Source: Athene noctua (Eukaryota > Chordata > Aves > Strigiformes > Strigidae). Taken from it: DNA of 64,000 nucleotides. Made by a program: the position numbers and the translations under genes. Positions within the stretch are counted from its first letter, which is position 1. The number at the start of each line of letters is the position of its first letter. The DNA lies in contig NC_134039.1 of the NCBI RefSeq assembly GCF_965140245.1, positions 71,158,981 to 71,222,980 of the forward strand, in the 5' to 3' direction. Shown one piece after another: positions 13,201-27,300 of the stretch. The notes under the pieces are model-generated. The model was not told the origin of the DNA and did no database searches. It saw nothing but the letters and a program-made list of their open reading frames with translations.

Positions 13201-16200
13201 GAGCCGCCCACCCTTGTTGCTGTTGGAACTTGGTGATCTCTGGGTAGAGTATCCTGACACAAGTGTCCAAACATGAACACATTTTGTTGAAATAACCTGG
13301 TCAGTGGCACTATGCCAGTAAAATTCATGACTTTTGACTTCTCTTGCCTTTTTGCTTCTTTTCTAGATTGACCTGTGTCTTTAGCTTTGGCTTGGGAGAT
13401 GTTGCCTTCTGGGCTGATTTTTTTCCATCACTGTCAGCACATTGGTGAGGCTGTGCCTGGCTTTGTGCACCTGTGTCTCCATTGACTTTGACTGATGCAT
13501 GAGTTTGCCTCTGTTGAATCTACTCCCAGCTCCGCCAGCGTCCGCTGGAGGACTAGACAAGGACCAGCCTTTGTCTTAGCTGAGGGACAATGTCATCTGT
13601 GTACAGAAGCTATAGATAGCCCAGGGCTAAATGTATGCTCACATAGTTCTGCTGCCCTTGGAGCAAGAGGCTGCATTTCGGGAAAGGAATTTGTCACACT
13701 CATAACTCAGCAGAGAACAGCACTGCCCATTCTGCCCCATCGGCATGTCCTGCCCGCTCCCAGAGGACCTCACTAAAGGTCCTTTTTGCTCAGTCTGGGG
13801 GCTGTGGACACACAGCCTTAGCTGGGTGTCATGTCTTGAAGTAGGATCTGGCTGCCTGTCCCTTTACTGATGCAGTTTTTCTGACAAAACTCATTTTCAT
13901 TAGCCAAATATATAGGCATTCATGAGTGTTTTCTAGAAAAATTCCTCAGATCCCTTGGTTGACCACTTCAGAGCGTAGTTTCTTTTCTTCTGATGATGGC
14001 ATGGCAGAGACATGAGTATTACGAGTTACTTGGTGGCTTATATATTCTGAGAGGTCTGTAAATACCCTTATATTGCAACATTTTTTGTTCACTGTGTGTC
14101 TGCATGTGACCATATCCCAGTATATCACTGCAACTATTTCTGAGGTCAAAATATTGAGAGAGCCACTATCCTTTCAATATTTTAACCCGTAAGTAGTGGC
14201 AGTAGCATAAGACAAGATCTTATATTAGTTTGACGCTTCCAATGTCTTTCTGAAGCAGCAGATCCTAGTGAGAGTTACAGGCACAGATAGGCAGGTTTAT
14301 GTGGATTCTTCCAGAAACAGAGGTGTTTCTCCAACCCCTTTATTTGTTGTGCTTTTTATTGTAACATCTCTTTTTCTTATAACGTGTGTTGCTTCTAGAA
14401 GAGAAGGCTTAGTACAGTAGTTGTACTCCTAGCAAGTCAAAGCCTACCCTGCAGGAGTATATTCTACTCAGGCACACCTAGCGTGAAATTGCCTCCTTTC
14501 TTTTAACTATTATATATTGTATAACACTGTATTGTTATTGTATAATTTTGAAAACCCTCTTTTTTGTGTGCATACCTACACGTGTGAAAAACACCACTGT
14601 GGTAATGGTGAATAATTCTTGCAACATGTTGTTGTCAGCCATCGATGCGGGTAGTTGTTTGAATGTGCATATAGCCTTTCCATCCCTCAGATTCAATAGC
14701 AACAGCTGCTAGGGCTTTTGTGCTGGCTGTGATTGCAAAATCATTCTCTGCCCGTTTCTTCTGTGACAATCCACCACCCCTGCAGCAGGCTGCATGGGAG
14801 TTCTGGCTAGTGAGACCATTTGTATAGGGTGAGACTTCAAAATCCTCATTTTGCACTCCAGCATCTGTCACTGATTTACTGCAAGCTGTTTTAGCTGTGC
14901 CACATAACCTGTGTTAATTTATTTCCCTGTGAAAGTAATAACAGGTCAGAAATCAGAACAGAAAGTGAGCTTGCTGGAACCTGGGTGGGTGCAAATCCTC
15001 AGTGAAAGAGAAAACCGGGCAGCTACATGGCCGCAAACCATCCCGCGGCAATGCTGAGCCTGTACAGGGCTGCGCGAATGTGCCTCTGAGTTGACACTGG
15101 GTTGGAACTGCACTGTGAATATTGAAGAGTTTCTTTTATCGTATCCCCATGAGGTAATTCTTAAGGAATAACATCAAATCACTGGTGAAAGTGAAACCCT
15201 TTATTTGCTTATTATATAGAGAGATGGCAATATAGTACAAGAAATGCTCCATAAATATGAGTTGCAAGAAGTGGTTCTATTTAATTTTGTTGATGGAGAT
15301 GTAACAGAGACTTAGCAGATAAAGACTGACAAATGTTAAAATATCTTTATTGTGGATTGAAATAAAATGCAAATTTGGAGAGGGTACCTCATATTCTCCT
15401 TATCTGTCCCTATACAATGCATTTTTATAGGTTTGTGAACTCCTGAGGTCCCAAAACCGACAGACCCCAGACTGCCTGTGTTTTACACAAATGATGCTTA
15501 TGGCAGATTGCTGGGGTTTTTTTCCTTATTCACCCTATTGTTTTTTCCTTTACAGCAGCAATCTTTTGGCCAGCAATAATGCAAAATTCCCAGTTCTTTT
15601 CAGAAGCTGATGTTTGCCAAAATGGTAACCTCATAGATTATCTTCTTGTCAGTAAGGCTTTTAACCACAGTTTTGGCAGAGCCTTGAAACATGCCCTTTC
15701 TCAGGAAAGAGTTGTCTGGGCTAGAAAAGCATTGGAATTAAAAAGAGGTTGTCATAGTGATTGAAACCTCCTCATAGACATTCCTTAGGAAAAGTAGGGC
15801 TGCAAGATGCACCTTTGTAGTCCCTTTTTTAAGTAAGGGACCCTTTAAATTGAAGAGCCTATTTCATTGTCTAAATGCAGATTTCTGTCACTTGTAAAAC
15901 AATAGGACACTGGAGTGCTGTTTGTGTATCAATGCTTATTTTAATTACTTTCTACAAGAAATGGCTCAATGGGAATTAAGTTCCAATTTCTTGCTGTTGC
16001 AAGGCTCTGGGTTTTTTAGGTCTAAACCAGGATCACAGCTTGGTTCCCTAGATTAATAGGAAAAGATTCGAGGAAGATACTCAAACTAAGCCCTGAATAA
16101 CCAGCTATGAGCAGGCTTGAAAAACACAGCCTGGGAAATCTTTCCTTGTAGAAGTTTTCTCTTTTGCCAGAAAAGACCTGAACAAGATCATGACTTCACA

Positions 16201-16987
16201 GTTATCTCCCGCGCTGGCAGATCCACATGGATGACCAGTGTGTTTGAGTCTGGACAGAACTGTGTGCAGATAAAAAAAGAGAGAATTGAGAATATGAACC
16301 AGTCATTTTTATACTAAATCTAGAAGTATAGCATTTAATCAGTATGGTTTTTATATAGGGATGTAATTACTCATTTGAATCACTGTTTATATCTGTGTTA
16401 TATTTCTGTTTACCAAAATAAGCTGAGGAAGCACATGTTTCTAGGGCAGAGTCTTCACTATATAAAGTGAAGCGAAATATATGCTGGGTAATCTGGGAAA
16501 AGATTGGAAGAAAATTAAGTTAGGAATAAAATATGTGCAGGGGCTGGGATGAGGCTGTAGAAGTCTCCTGGCAATTACATCTTTCAGTGCTTGAAGTCTC
16601 TGGATGTGCCTTATTCCATACACCTACTTTCAATTCTTTCATAACACATGCACACTAAAGGAATATTAATTAGATGAAAACTAAACTCATGGCTAGCCCA
16701 GAGCCATCTGTTAGAAACCCACTTCTTTTACCTGGCTGCCTAACAAGAAAAGTCTAATCCTGAGATATTTGGAGATGGTGGCAGAATGAGAGGTGTTGAT
16801 GTAAGCTGCACTGGATTTCAATACCTACTCCCGCAACAAAATTAACCTCAAATTCCAATACTGTTGGGATTAAAGGAAGAGACAAAGAAAGAGACCTTTG
16901 GGAAGATCTTGTTATTTCTGGAAGTACCCAAAGCCCTGCTGGGAACTGGGCCTAATGAGAACCTGTTATTGTTCTTATTGTTCTCTC

Positions 16988-17036
16988 TGAAGTCAAAGGG
17001 ACTTCTGCAATTGACTTGAAAGGAGCAGAACTAGGG
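16988..17036. repeat. Relic of an old palindromic amniote repeat (GAAGTCAATGGGA type)
   Basis: TGAAGTCAAAGGGACTTCTG is followed by CAATTGACTTGAAAGGAGCA. This is a self-complementary arrangement (GAAGTCAA...TTGACTT) seen repeatedly in bird, turtle and crocodile intergenic DNA. The family name is not certain from memory. Confidence 0.5.
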
Positions 17037-18240
17037 AGCCATTTATTTTACTTTCATCCCCTGCCTGAGAGTTCATCAGTTCCAAAATACTGACTTCAGG
17101 GTCTGTAAGTATGGGGAAATCCATCAGAGTGAGAAACAGGTGCTGTTTTTTTACATTGCATCAGGATGTCCAGGGAATTGGGCAAAGCTAAGGTGTAGTT
17201 TAAATCTGTCTCACCATGGGTGCACCTATGTTATGTTACCATTTTAGTTCAGATCACAAGCATGCTTTTGAAGCAGATCTGCTGATCATTCCCACTTACT
17301 CTGCTTTGATGTGCATCATGAAGTCTCCTGGGAGCACACAAACTGGGCTCCTCATCCCAGATGAAACTAGTCCAGAGGATGCACACTCTCAGCCAGTCCT
17401 CGGGACTGAACCAGGGCAGGTGAGACCAGGAACCCCCAAAATGCATACAGAGAGGTTGTCAGCCCATGCTCTTTCACATTGCAGATCCTATTGCACTGCC
17501 ATGTCTGCATCATGTGCCTGTGCTGCCACGGCAGCCTGGAGGGGAATGCCTCCTCAAGTTTCCCAGTTGTCCACCCTTGCTTGGCTGTCAGGTTGCAGCC
17601 TGGAGCAAGTCCACGGGGTCTCATCGGGTGAGGAAAATCCACAGGAGTGTCACCAAGCTTGCAAGGCCTTTGACAGCAGGAGATGAGTTTTGTCAGTTCA
17701 GCATGCAGCCCTGCTCGCCCCATGTCTACCTTCTCTTGTTCTTGGGATGCTGCAGCAGGTGCTGGGTTACTACTTCAATAGAAAAGTTTTTCCTTTCACA
17801 TAAGCAGCTGATTTTAAATAATATCCCTGGGCTAATTGAAATACGTTTGTTAATAGATTTTTCAAGCAGCACAACATGGTAGGAGTTGTAGTTACAACTT
17901 AGTAGTTAGGTGAACTGTGGTTGAAACAATGTTATGAAAAATTTTTTGTCTGCCCTTTCTTCTTGAAAGCCCTGAAGTTAAGGAGGACTAGAATCTGGAT
18001 CCAGTTCAGAGTTCCTCTTACATGTTATTCTCCACATGAGAAAGCGCTGTAAATGCTCATTCAAAAATCCTTTAGGAAAACTAATAAAAGTGCTCAGGAA
18101 AATTTGCTTTAATATTCCCTTTATGATGACTCCCACCAGCTACAGGTGTCTCTTCAGCTGCAGTTTCAGCTTGGCGACTTTCCTGGTCTGCCTTCCCTGG
18201 GGTTTGTTTCACGCTGCAGCCTTTCATCCCTGTTCCCAGC

Positions 18241-18393
18241 CGGGCCGGCGTTAGGGACCCGCGGGAGCGCTGGGTGCCTGCCATTGTCCCCGAGTTACTC
18301 ATCAACCGGAGGGGCCGGCGGGGCTCGGGGGGCGCCCGGTTACTGTGGTTACCGGCGGCATCGCGCTCCGCTTGTAAATGCGATCTTTGACCG
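18241..18393. promoter_or_regulatory. Isolated CpG-dense islet in intron 1 (candidate internal promoter/enhancer)
   Basis: I count 20 CpG dinucleotides in 153 bp. The neighbouring intron is strongly CpG-poor. The block contains GGGCCGGCG, GGGGCCGGCGGGGCTCGGGG and an imperfect inverted repeat CCGGTTAC-TGTG-GTTACCGG at 18336-18355. There is no TATA box, no confident initiator and no long open frame. It may be an unmethylated islet serving as an alternative promoter or enhancer of CELSR1 or of an intronic noncoding RNA. A GC-rich unclassified repeat is the other possibility. Confidence 0.45.
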
Positions 18394-21300
18394 TAGCCAC
18401 CACTCCAGAGGAATTTTCACAGCTCCCAGAGAAGACAAAACTCGTGGAGTCGGGATGTAAAAGGTTATCTGATACAAGGTGGATGAAGCGGAGGCTTGTT
18501 CTGCAGGAAAGCAAATCCCTCTGCCGTGCAATGAGGGAGACGTTGGAAGGTTTTTAAGTTTCAGGCATATTCCCTTGCAGCTATGGTCTTGTTAAATTTG
18601 TTTTCTCTAGCCCTGGTGCAAGGGTTGTGCACGATGGTAGGGGTTTGGTCACTGCCCATCAGCCCTTTTTGCAGAGGTATAAGGTCACTCAAAATTGTTC
18701 TTGTGCTTGTGTGTTCGAAGCAAGAAAATTTTAATGAGTCTTTCATCAGTAGCAGCCAGATCGTATCTTCTCTAGTGTATTGCTCATCTGGCCCCAGCAG
18801 AATTAACACTTTGAATGCCCTGAGCTACAGGCTGCACTTGCAGAAAAGGAGCTCAAGACTTTGTCTGCATAGTCACAGCAACAAAACCACGGATGGCCTC
18901 TAAGTTTCTCTAGGATCTCACAATAAACGTGTTTTAGCCTGAAAGGTTGCAGTCATCTGCCTGGTGGGAGGGTGTTCTCAGTTGGCACTTTCTGCTTATC
19001 TACTGCAAAAAGATATGTCACTGGATAACAGAAATTGGGGCCAGAGCACTGGAGACATAATATTGCTTCACTTAGCATTCACTGTTACATTACTTTAATG
19101 ACTTTACTTTTCAGAGGAGCTTGTGTCCATAGACCAGATGTATCTATTCCACATCACATTGTTTTTTTACTTGAATTGCTTATAACTTTTAGTCCAGGCA
19201 TGGGTTTAATGAGGGAAGGAGCTGGTGCTCCCGATTGCTGCCCTGGCTGAAAGGGAAGTACAAGAGGCTTAAGTGCTGGGATTGCCCCCGCTTGCTGGGA
19301 CCATGCCCCACTCCTCTGTGCTTCAGGCACTCACTCCGAGCTCTGGTTAGGATTTTGGGAATGGTCCTTGCTTCTTATCGCTCCTAGTACATATGGGTTG
19401 AGGTCTTCATTGCCTTTATTCTTTCAGTGCTTACACAGAAAACACACTAGCACCTGTGCAAGTAATGAAAACATCCAAGAAATTATTGCCTGCCTGAATT
19501 TAAAATCTGAGTGGTGGCTCTGAGTGGATGCTCAGCCTTTACAGTGGAAAGATGGCAGCTTGCTGCCGACAGAGAAGATCCAGCCCCTGGGTCACAGGAG
19601 AAGGGGTGACAGTGACACACTGTGTTGGCTCCTGGTCCTGGGGAGGGGGTGAACAGCCAGTCCATTTTGGATCGTGTGAGGAACGAAACCAAAGGAATTG
19701 ATTAAGTTAAACCTCTACCCACTTTTTTTTCAGTTCCTTCTTTGCTTCTGTGGGAAACTCCCAAACCAGGTATGATTCAGCGGGGCCCAAGAATATGGAT
19801 TTTTGAAGATGATCTCCTTATGTCACTTTGGGATCTGCAGATACAGAGCTCAAGGGGTGCTGCAAGGAGGGATGTCCCAAGGCAATGCATGGGTAAAGGC
19901 AGTCAGGGTGGTGTGGCAGGTGGGAACTGTGTACTGCTGTGGGATTACAGCCCCAAATGGAGATAATAGGCCAGATACAGTATCAGTGGGACCTGTACCG
20001 TGGCATAAAGGGTTCTTTTTAGTGCAGCCAAGAGTCCCATTAGCCTTTTCTTTTCCGGAACAACCTGTCTCCTATCCATTGGCAGTACATTTTGGTTACC
20101 TAGCACCATATAGTGCGTTTTATGTGGTTTAGCTATAAAATGCATCTCTGTACATTTGCTCACATTCCAGTGATGTCCGTCGCTTCACTATGACCAGCTC
20201 CCACGAGCCTTAGTCACGCAAGGTGTCCTGCCTGACTCCATGGATCTGTTCTCAGTGGGGAGGTGAGCAGGATTTGACTGCTAGTGTGACCACAGCCTGC
20301 CCAGCACAATCTGTGTTTCTTGGAGTATTAAACGTATTGAAGGGATTTGAGTGGTCTGCGGTGCGATGCCTTAGAGCCTGCAAAATTGCAGTGCTACGAT
20401 GACATTTTTGGGAGGTGTTTAACTTTACAGGAAATATTTTGCTCCTTTCTTGTAATTTTTGAACATCAATACCATTTTTAAAGCCAGAAATTCCCTTCTT
20501 TTTTCCCTTGAATACACTGAGAAAGCAACTCTTTTGCTGTATCATGAATGTTATAATACCATCTGTGTGTACCATCTAGTTCTTAAAATGTCACATCACT
20601 CTGGACTAGGAATTTGAGAACAATTATTCATTACTTTAGTGGAAAGCGCACACAAAATATCCAAGTTTTAAGTCATCAGAATTAAAATAGTAGATATTAG
20701 GCAATATCACTCTTACATTAGTAGCTTGTCTGCGTTAGAGGAAATCTGTCCTATGAAAAAACTTTTATCTGTGTGTAGAAGTATCTTAAAACTGTTTATA
20801 ACCTTGCTGAATTATCTTTGAGTGGTTCTTCTGCTGTGAGATGTAAATATTAATTTAATTTCACTTTTTGGTGGAGATCTTTTAGTTCCCATGTAGATAT
20901 CAGTGGCTTATAACTAGTCCTGCCATCACACATGATCATGGAAAGTGGACTCTCCAATGCTGAACCTCAGAACAAACTGTCAGCAAGTACACTATTGCAA
21001 TTAGACAATTTAGAACAGTGCTAACGAGGATAAACTTGAAGGGATATTTGGCATGACTCAGTGGGGCTAGCAATGCTGGCCTCTGCTGTTTCTGCCTAAA
21101 ATACTAGAATATGTGTAATTCTGTTGCCAGGTCAATTCACTGTACAGCACAGACACAGAAGTTTATTATAATAATTTTCAGGTCCAGAAATTCTGTTTGT
21201 CCCTCATAAACATCTCCAGGCACTGACTACAAATTCTTCCCTGGGTAAGCTATCTACTCTTCCTTGAGCAATTTCATTAACTTCTAACTCTAACTGCCTG

Positions 21301-24300
21301 GGTAGGAAGAGGTTTGCAAGACCAGGTCAACAGTTTGACTTCCTTTCCCACAGAGTGCTAGAGTTTATAATAACAAACTGATTTTTGCCATTTGCAATTA
21401 ATTTTTAAGCGGACAGGCTATTTTTGGTAAACAGTCTAGACCCTGTTGTTTGTCCTCTTTTTATATGGATTCTGCCTGCCTGGGGATTTTGTGGCATTTT
21501 TCATCCGTTGAGATCTATTCTTATCAGAATTGTTATTTTGACAAAATATGACAGAGATTTGCATACATAAAATGCTGAGGTCTCTTCTACAGTGATACCA
21601 TTAGGTTTCCATGTCTCATGTATTTGTCACCCTGTCGGATTAACCATTCTTGCTACGTCACCGGGAACACCTGTCAATCTTTCCTGCTCTGTCTGGCAGC
21701 TTCATTAAGCATCTCAAATGCATGTAAACACCTTGGGGCTGGGGCTGTTTCTGACTTTTCTCTTTGCCAATGCAGTCCATTTAGCCAGTCTATAAGCAGC
21801 TACAGTTCTGAGTAAGAATGACACAGATACTATGTGAGTACTCATAAAAAGCAGAAAACTCACAGTCTTATTTTGAAAGGCTTGGGAACCAGCCTCTCCC
21901 ACAAAGGTTGCTGGAGTAGGGAGAACTTGGACTTTTCCATGTCAAGCTTTTAATCTCCAGAAAGTGCTTTTTACTTTAAAAAAGCCAAAATATCCCATTG
22001 GCTGTTGTTATTGCAGGATGTTCTGAGGTTCTGTTCTGTGCTGTGGTTTACTGGTGGAAAGGTATTTGAGATCCTAGTCATTTTATTTGTTTATTTACGT
22101 GGAGGGTTTTTGTGTGATAGCTTGAGGGAATCATTGAGTTCTTTTGTTTTTCTTAATTTTATTTTATAAGTGCATCATAGGTTGTTGGACAGATCAGAGG
22201 CATGGTTTGCTCTTGGTACATGCCCTTCAAGTGAGATTTCCAGTGGCAGCCATATGAAAAAGCAAACAAACGTAGTAGACACAATCCTTCCATAGGGTAC
22301 AATTACTTTTTTAAAGGTGCATAGATGGAATATGCCTTCTAATCAGGAGATTCCTCAAGGAGAGGAGGATAAGACCTTCAGTGCATGGGTAGGAAGGCAG
22401 AGCGGTGGGACTAGCAGTCGCTGGGGCTTTGGCTGCTGAGTGTATGTAGAGTGGGATGCCCGGAGCTGTGCATCAGGCAGAGCTCCCCTGAAATACGAGA
22501 TCTCCTTTCTCTGTCGGGGTGGGGTTTGTCTTTTTTGGAATGCAACTTCCTTGGGCTGAGCAAAATTCAAATAATCTGTGATTGGTAGCTGTTATTGGTG
22601 CTTCTCTTCTCAGACACAGTTCAGGGATGGTGTGAAGAAAGGGCAATCAGGAGCCAGATCTGCCCCATCTGGGATGGATCTTTTCTGTCTATACTTGGCA
22701 CCTGTGCTTCAGAAATGATTCAAAGACTTTTTTAGTGGATGAGTTACAGGTTTTTTCCTCCAAATCATGTGCAATATCAGGTGTAGTTTCTCTGCCTAAA
22801 ATACTTCCTTCTTGGGGTTGTTTTCACTATGGAAAGTGTGTCACGTTTTCTGACTTGGCTCAAACATTCACTTCAGTCACCTGAGTCACAGGATCAAGAA
22901 GATGAGGGACTTCTGTAATCCTTTGGCAAATTTGCTGAGGTCAGTAGAGTTTTCCTACCTGAGTCCTGTGAGCTGACCTTACAAAACATATGGGTGCCTT
23001 ATCTTGACTATGATCTCCCTGAGTAGGTGACATGCACTAGTTAACTGCAGTTAAAATAAAACAAAACCTCCCTCCAATGAATTGTGATCCCAAATACACT
23101 CTGAACTTCCTTCCTGTGCTTCTGCTGATATTGCCAGGGTTAGCATAGCTCTTGCTAACTGAATTCCTGGTGCACCCTTGTGGGACTTTTCTTTTTCCCA
23201 TTGGATGTGGATGGTGGTCTAGGAACAGGATCCTTATGTGAACCCAAATATAGAAGACAAAGGACTTACAGCTGTAGCTCACAGGAGAGTTTGTTTTGCT
23301 GTTTCACTGCAGCTTTAGGTCAGTCTGTTTTCCATGGCATGCAATTGGCCCAGTTCTAACTAGTGTACAGGTTTGCATTTCTTCTGTGTATTTTTCTGTA
23401 TAAATTGTTTCTAGATATATATTTGTGAATGTATCAATGTCTATATATATTTTTCTTTTATAAAAAGTTTTAAACTTCGTAGAGCTTTTTAAGGCAATGA
23501 CATAAACTATAGTGTTATTAAAAGAAAGACATGAACATGTTGCCTTGTTCTTATATTTAGGCCAAATTATGGTGAGCAGAGAGTGATTTAGCTTCGAGGT
23601 TGTAATTGAGTGCATTAGCATTCTTAAAAAATCAGTTCGTGAATCAAACCCTGACTCATGCACAAGAAGTTTTGACTTGCTGACTTAGTCTGTTGAATTT
23701 CACACAGCCAGCAAATTCACGAAGTATATGAATTATTGGCCTTTCAGCAACTCCTTCTTCCTTTTTTAAAAACATTTAAAAAGTTGTTTTCATTTTAAGT
23801 ATGGATATTTCTTATTATAAAATCGTTTTGTAACTGTAGATTCCTAGTTAGCATTTTCCTGTCCTCTCTTGGTAAAATTGATGCTCAGGTTTCCAGGAGT
23901 TTTGCCTAGGCACAAATCTCTGTCCAGCCTCAAAGGGCCACAGGTGCCTCCTGCACACACACTGTGCATCTCCTCCTCCCTCCAAGCTGCTTTTTGCTCC
24001 TCGGGCAGTCACGGCATGGTCAGGATGGCAAAACAGGTTCCTTAGCCAGAGGAGAGTACTGGAGACAACATAACCAGTTTCTTTTCTGGCGTGAAACTCT
24101 TGCAAGCAAACACACTTACTGGTTTTCCTGATACCTGGAGCTCTGCTATTTCAAAGGAATCTGTTTCCCATTTTAAGAAACGTGATTTTCAGGAGCCCCC
24201 AGTCCACAGTGTCATTTAATGGCTTAATTTTATAGCACAAATAGTAAGATAGCAATATTGATTTTTATTTGAATAAACCTCCTTGTTCTTTTTGTAGCTT

Positions 24301-27300
24301 AGCTCCTGGTTTTTGAATACACAGCACTGGGGAAAAAAAATCATAAACATTCAAATACTTTCGTAATGAGTTCTCTCAGACTGCAAGCAGGGAGAGCTAA
24401 TATTCTTGAATTAGCATGGAAGCGCCTTAGGCTTTTCTTCTTTCTCCTTTATTGATACCATCTGAAGTGTCTTCAGAGTCAGGTTCTAGATTCATTAAGT
24501 CTTGCTTTGTATGGGTGAGCCATTGCTAACTAGCCATGACACTCAGTTTACACCAGTCAGCTGAACCTCTCTTTGTGAAAATCAGTAGAATTACATGATT
24601 TACGTGGCTGTCACTACAAGTGTACATCCCCTTACAGCAAATACTGTTTAACAAGGTTGAGGGACTTTACCAGATTTGAGCACAACAGGCTGGGTGGTTG
24701 CCACTTTGATCATTGGTGGAGCATTACCGCGCTTTGCTGCAGCACCTCTTCTCCACGTGCAGTGCAAGATGGGTTAACCCTGGCCATAAAGCTCCTCTGA
24801 CAATTTGAAGTACTGGTGTTAGATCTAAGGGGACTTGGATATCCTAATCCTTTAGATCACTTTGAGCATCTTAGAGTAAATGTAAAAAATGAGGGAGAAA
24901 ACAACAGTGTTAAGCTAATGTTGAGGGTCTAAAACTCTCAGAAAACAAGAGGATTTGGCATCATTATCTCTTCCTGTTGTTCCTGGATATTACTGCTGTT
25001 GTGATCCCTTATAAAAAAGACTCTGACCTGCGTGAGATTGAGAGCTTGGGTGAAAAACATAAACCACTTTAATGAGCAAATGTTTAATAGCTTTAATACA
25101 AGATTTCCCAACCTGCTGCAATTTCATTTTAAAATCACGTGTTATTATGAAAAAGCCATACTCTGACAGTTGTGCCGCATTTTAATAGAGTCCTAGGGCC
25201 TAATTCTGCCATGTTTGCATTAAGCAACACTTTGTTCCAGCAGCAGTCATATGGCAATTACCAGGAGTATGTTACTGCACACCATGAGTAAGCATGTGAT
25301 TTAATTAACTGGTGGAAGATTCTCATTAGTGTAAAAAGAAATACTGACCTTTCCAAAGTCCAATATCTAAAGATGAGCAAAACTAGATAAAGCTGTTTTC
25401 TACCTAAAAGCCAAGAGTATTTATTGAGCATCAGGAACTCCTTGTAAAAAAATGTGATGGGAAAAGTTGGCTTCAGCTCTGGAAGAAGTACAGTACGGGC
25501 TGGAGCCTGCACCATTCCCGGAGATGGGAATTTTTCCTTTGACTTGGCAGAGAGCAAGATAAAGATCGGTTCGCTGAGCTGTGAGGGACCAGTTAAACAA
25601 CTCTGATGTTGGTTGCATTCTCATGGTAAGCCTATGGACTAAATGTGCAACTACTTCAGCAAGTAAATGCTTCTAAATTAACACTGATAAATTAAGTAAC
25701 CTAATCCTTTACTGTAAATAACGTCTGTTGTGTGCCATATTTTAGCATGTTGGGATCTAAAGATACTTACAACAGAAGAGCAGAGTATGCACTCCAGTGA
25801 GGGAGAGCAACACTCTGTAAGCACACCATATTTGGGGTATCTTAACAGGGCATTAATCAGTATATGTTTTATTAGCAAAATTCTCCTTTCAAGTCTATTT
25901 ACATACAACACACTAATTGCCTTTCATCAGATTTTCTTTCAGAGGGAGCGGCAAGAATCTCTCACGACAAAACTCATCTCAGTGTGTTGTGTTTGCAGGT
26001 CGCTCAAAGGAGGGAGTTACATGCCATACAGTTTATTCCTCATTAGACTGATGTGAGAAAAAGGCACTCGTCAGTCACATGGTATTCTTATATTTTTCAG
26101 CTCTTCATTGAGTGTCTTAGCAGTTTTGTTAGAAAGATGTTTTACTGTCCTGTAGATTTCTCTATTGTTTGTTACTATAAAGCTGTTGAGCTGGTTCTCA
26201 GCTAAGCTGTCTTCTGACTTTGGAGGTGCTTTTCAAATGATGATTGTGAGGTTGGAAGCCAGGGGAGCATAAGAGACCTAGACTGGCTCTGAACCGGACA
26301 GCTGCTGCTTGTGCTGGGTGTAGTCTTGGTGTGGTGCTTACACTGACCTCAGGTCAGGAGAGCCACAGAAAGCAAAACGGGGAGAGATGAGATGAATGGG
26401 GATTATAGGGTGGAGGTTTTGGCCTGGGAGGGAAGAGTGCTTTCTCCTTACAAAAAAACAAATTACGTGTGGTTTGCTTCTGTTAATGGAACTCCTTTGA
26501 GGCACTGAAAAGATTTAAAGCAACAGCATTAGCCAACAGCACTTAACAGTTTATCTTATAATAGTTAAAGAGTTTCGTGGGGTGAGGCATCAGGATCTGC
26601 CTCCTTTCCTCACTGAGTGTGTTCTGGTTTGCAGACAAGCTGGGTTGCCTGTCTTGTCTTCTCCACTTGACGGTATTGCAGCTAGCATTGTATCACAGGC
26701 CATGGTGAAGAAAGGGTGCCTGGAAACGCTATGGCAGGACATGAGCCCATGAAGAGCAGGGACAGCCATTAGCTGTCCAGCATTAGAGGTACCTTTGCTT
26801 CCCAAGTCACACATTCTGAGGGTTACACAATGTGTCATTTTGGTCATTATCTGAAAATTTTGTGCAGCTAGGGAAGTCCATAATCTACGGTCTGTTCATT
26901 CATAAATATCAGCTCGGTAATTTTATTTAACTTCTCTGACTTTATCTTTGCAAATAGTTATCAGCAATACCATAGACCATAAATGCCTATAGATGTATGC
27001 CTTTTTGGATAGCATTTTTATGAGGGTTATACCTTGGCTTTCAGAGCAACGCAGAGAAAAAAATGTACTCATAGTTAACCATATAACATCTGCTCAGATG
27101 ATTTACTGCCTGACTTGCAGGTGCGGGTGGATTCATATGCAGTGTTGGTATGTTTGCTTTGCAGTATATATTACCAAATTGGTGTGTAAGGTTGCTGGAA
27201 TACAGTAGAGACCAAGTCTACTGTACCTTCTGCATAGTGTGACTGTCATGCAGAAGATTAATTCCTTGTGCCACAGAAATATCTCAGGTGATTCTCATTC

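Larger units (their letters stand above)
6291..18240. other. Intron 1 block: mostly unique sequence
   Basis: Contains the T17 run at 10281 and the repeat relic at 16988. Open frames at 8527-9003 (minus) and 17216-17686 (plus) have no recognisable domains. Otherwise I see no gene, RNA or element. Confidence 0.6.

Noticed and set aside
17216..17686. 156-codon plus-strand open frame
   Set aside because: Low-information peptide with no domain or splice sites, and also open on the opposite strand.
19960..20165. Stretch that looked coding-like on the minus strand (ALKRTL peptide), considered as a LINE fragment
   Set aside because: No conserved reverse-transcriptase motif and no 3' end signature could be seen.
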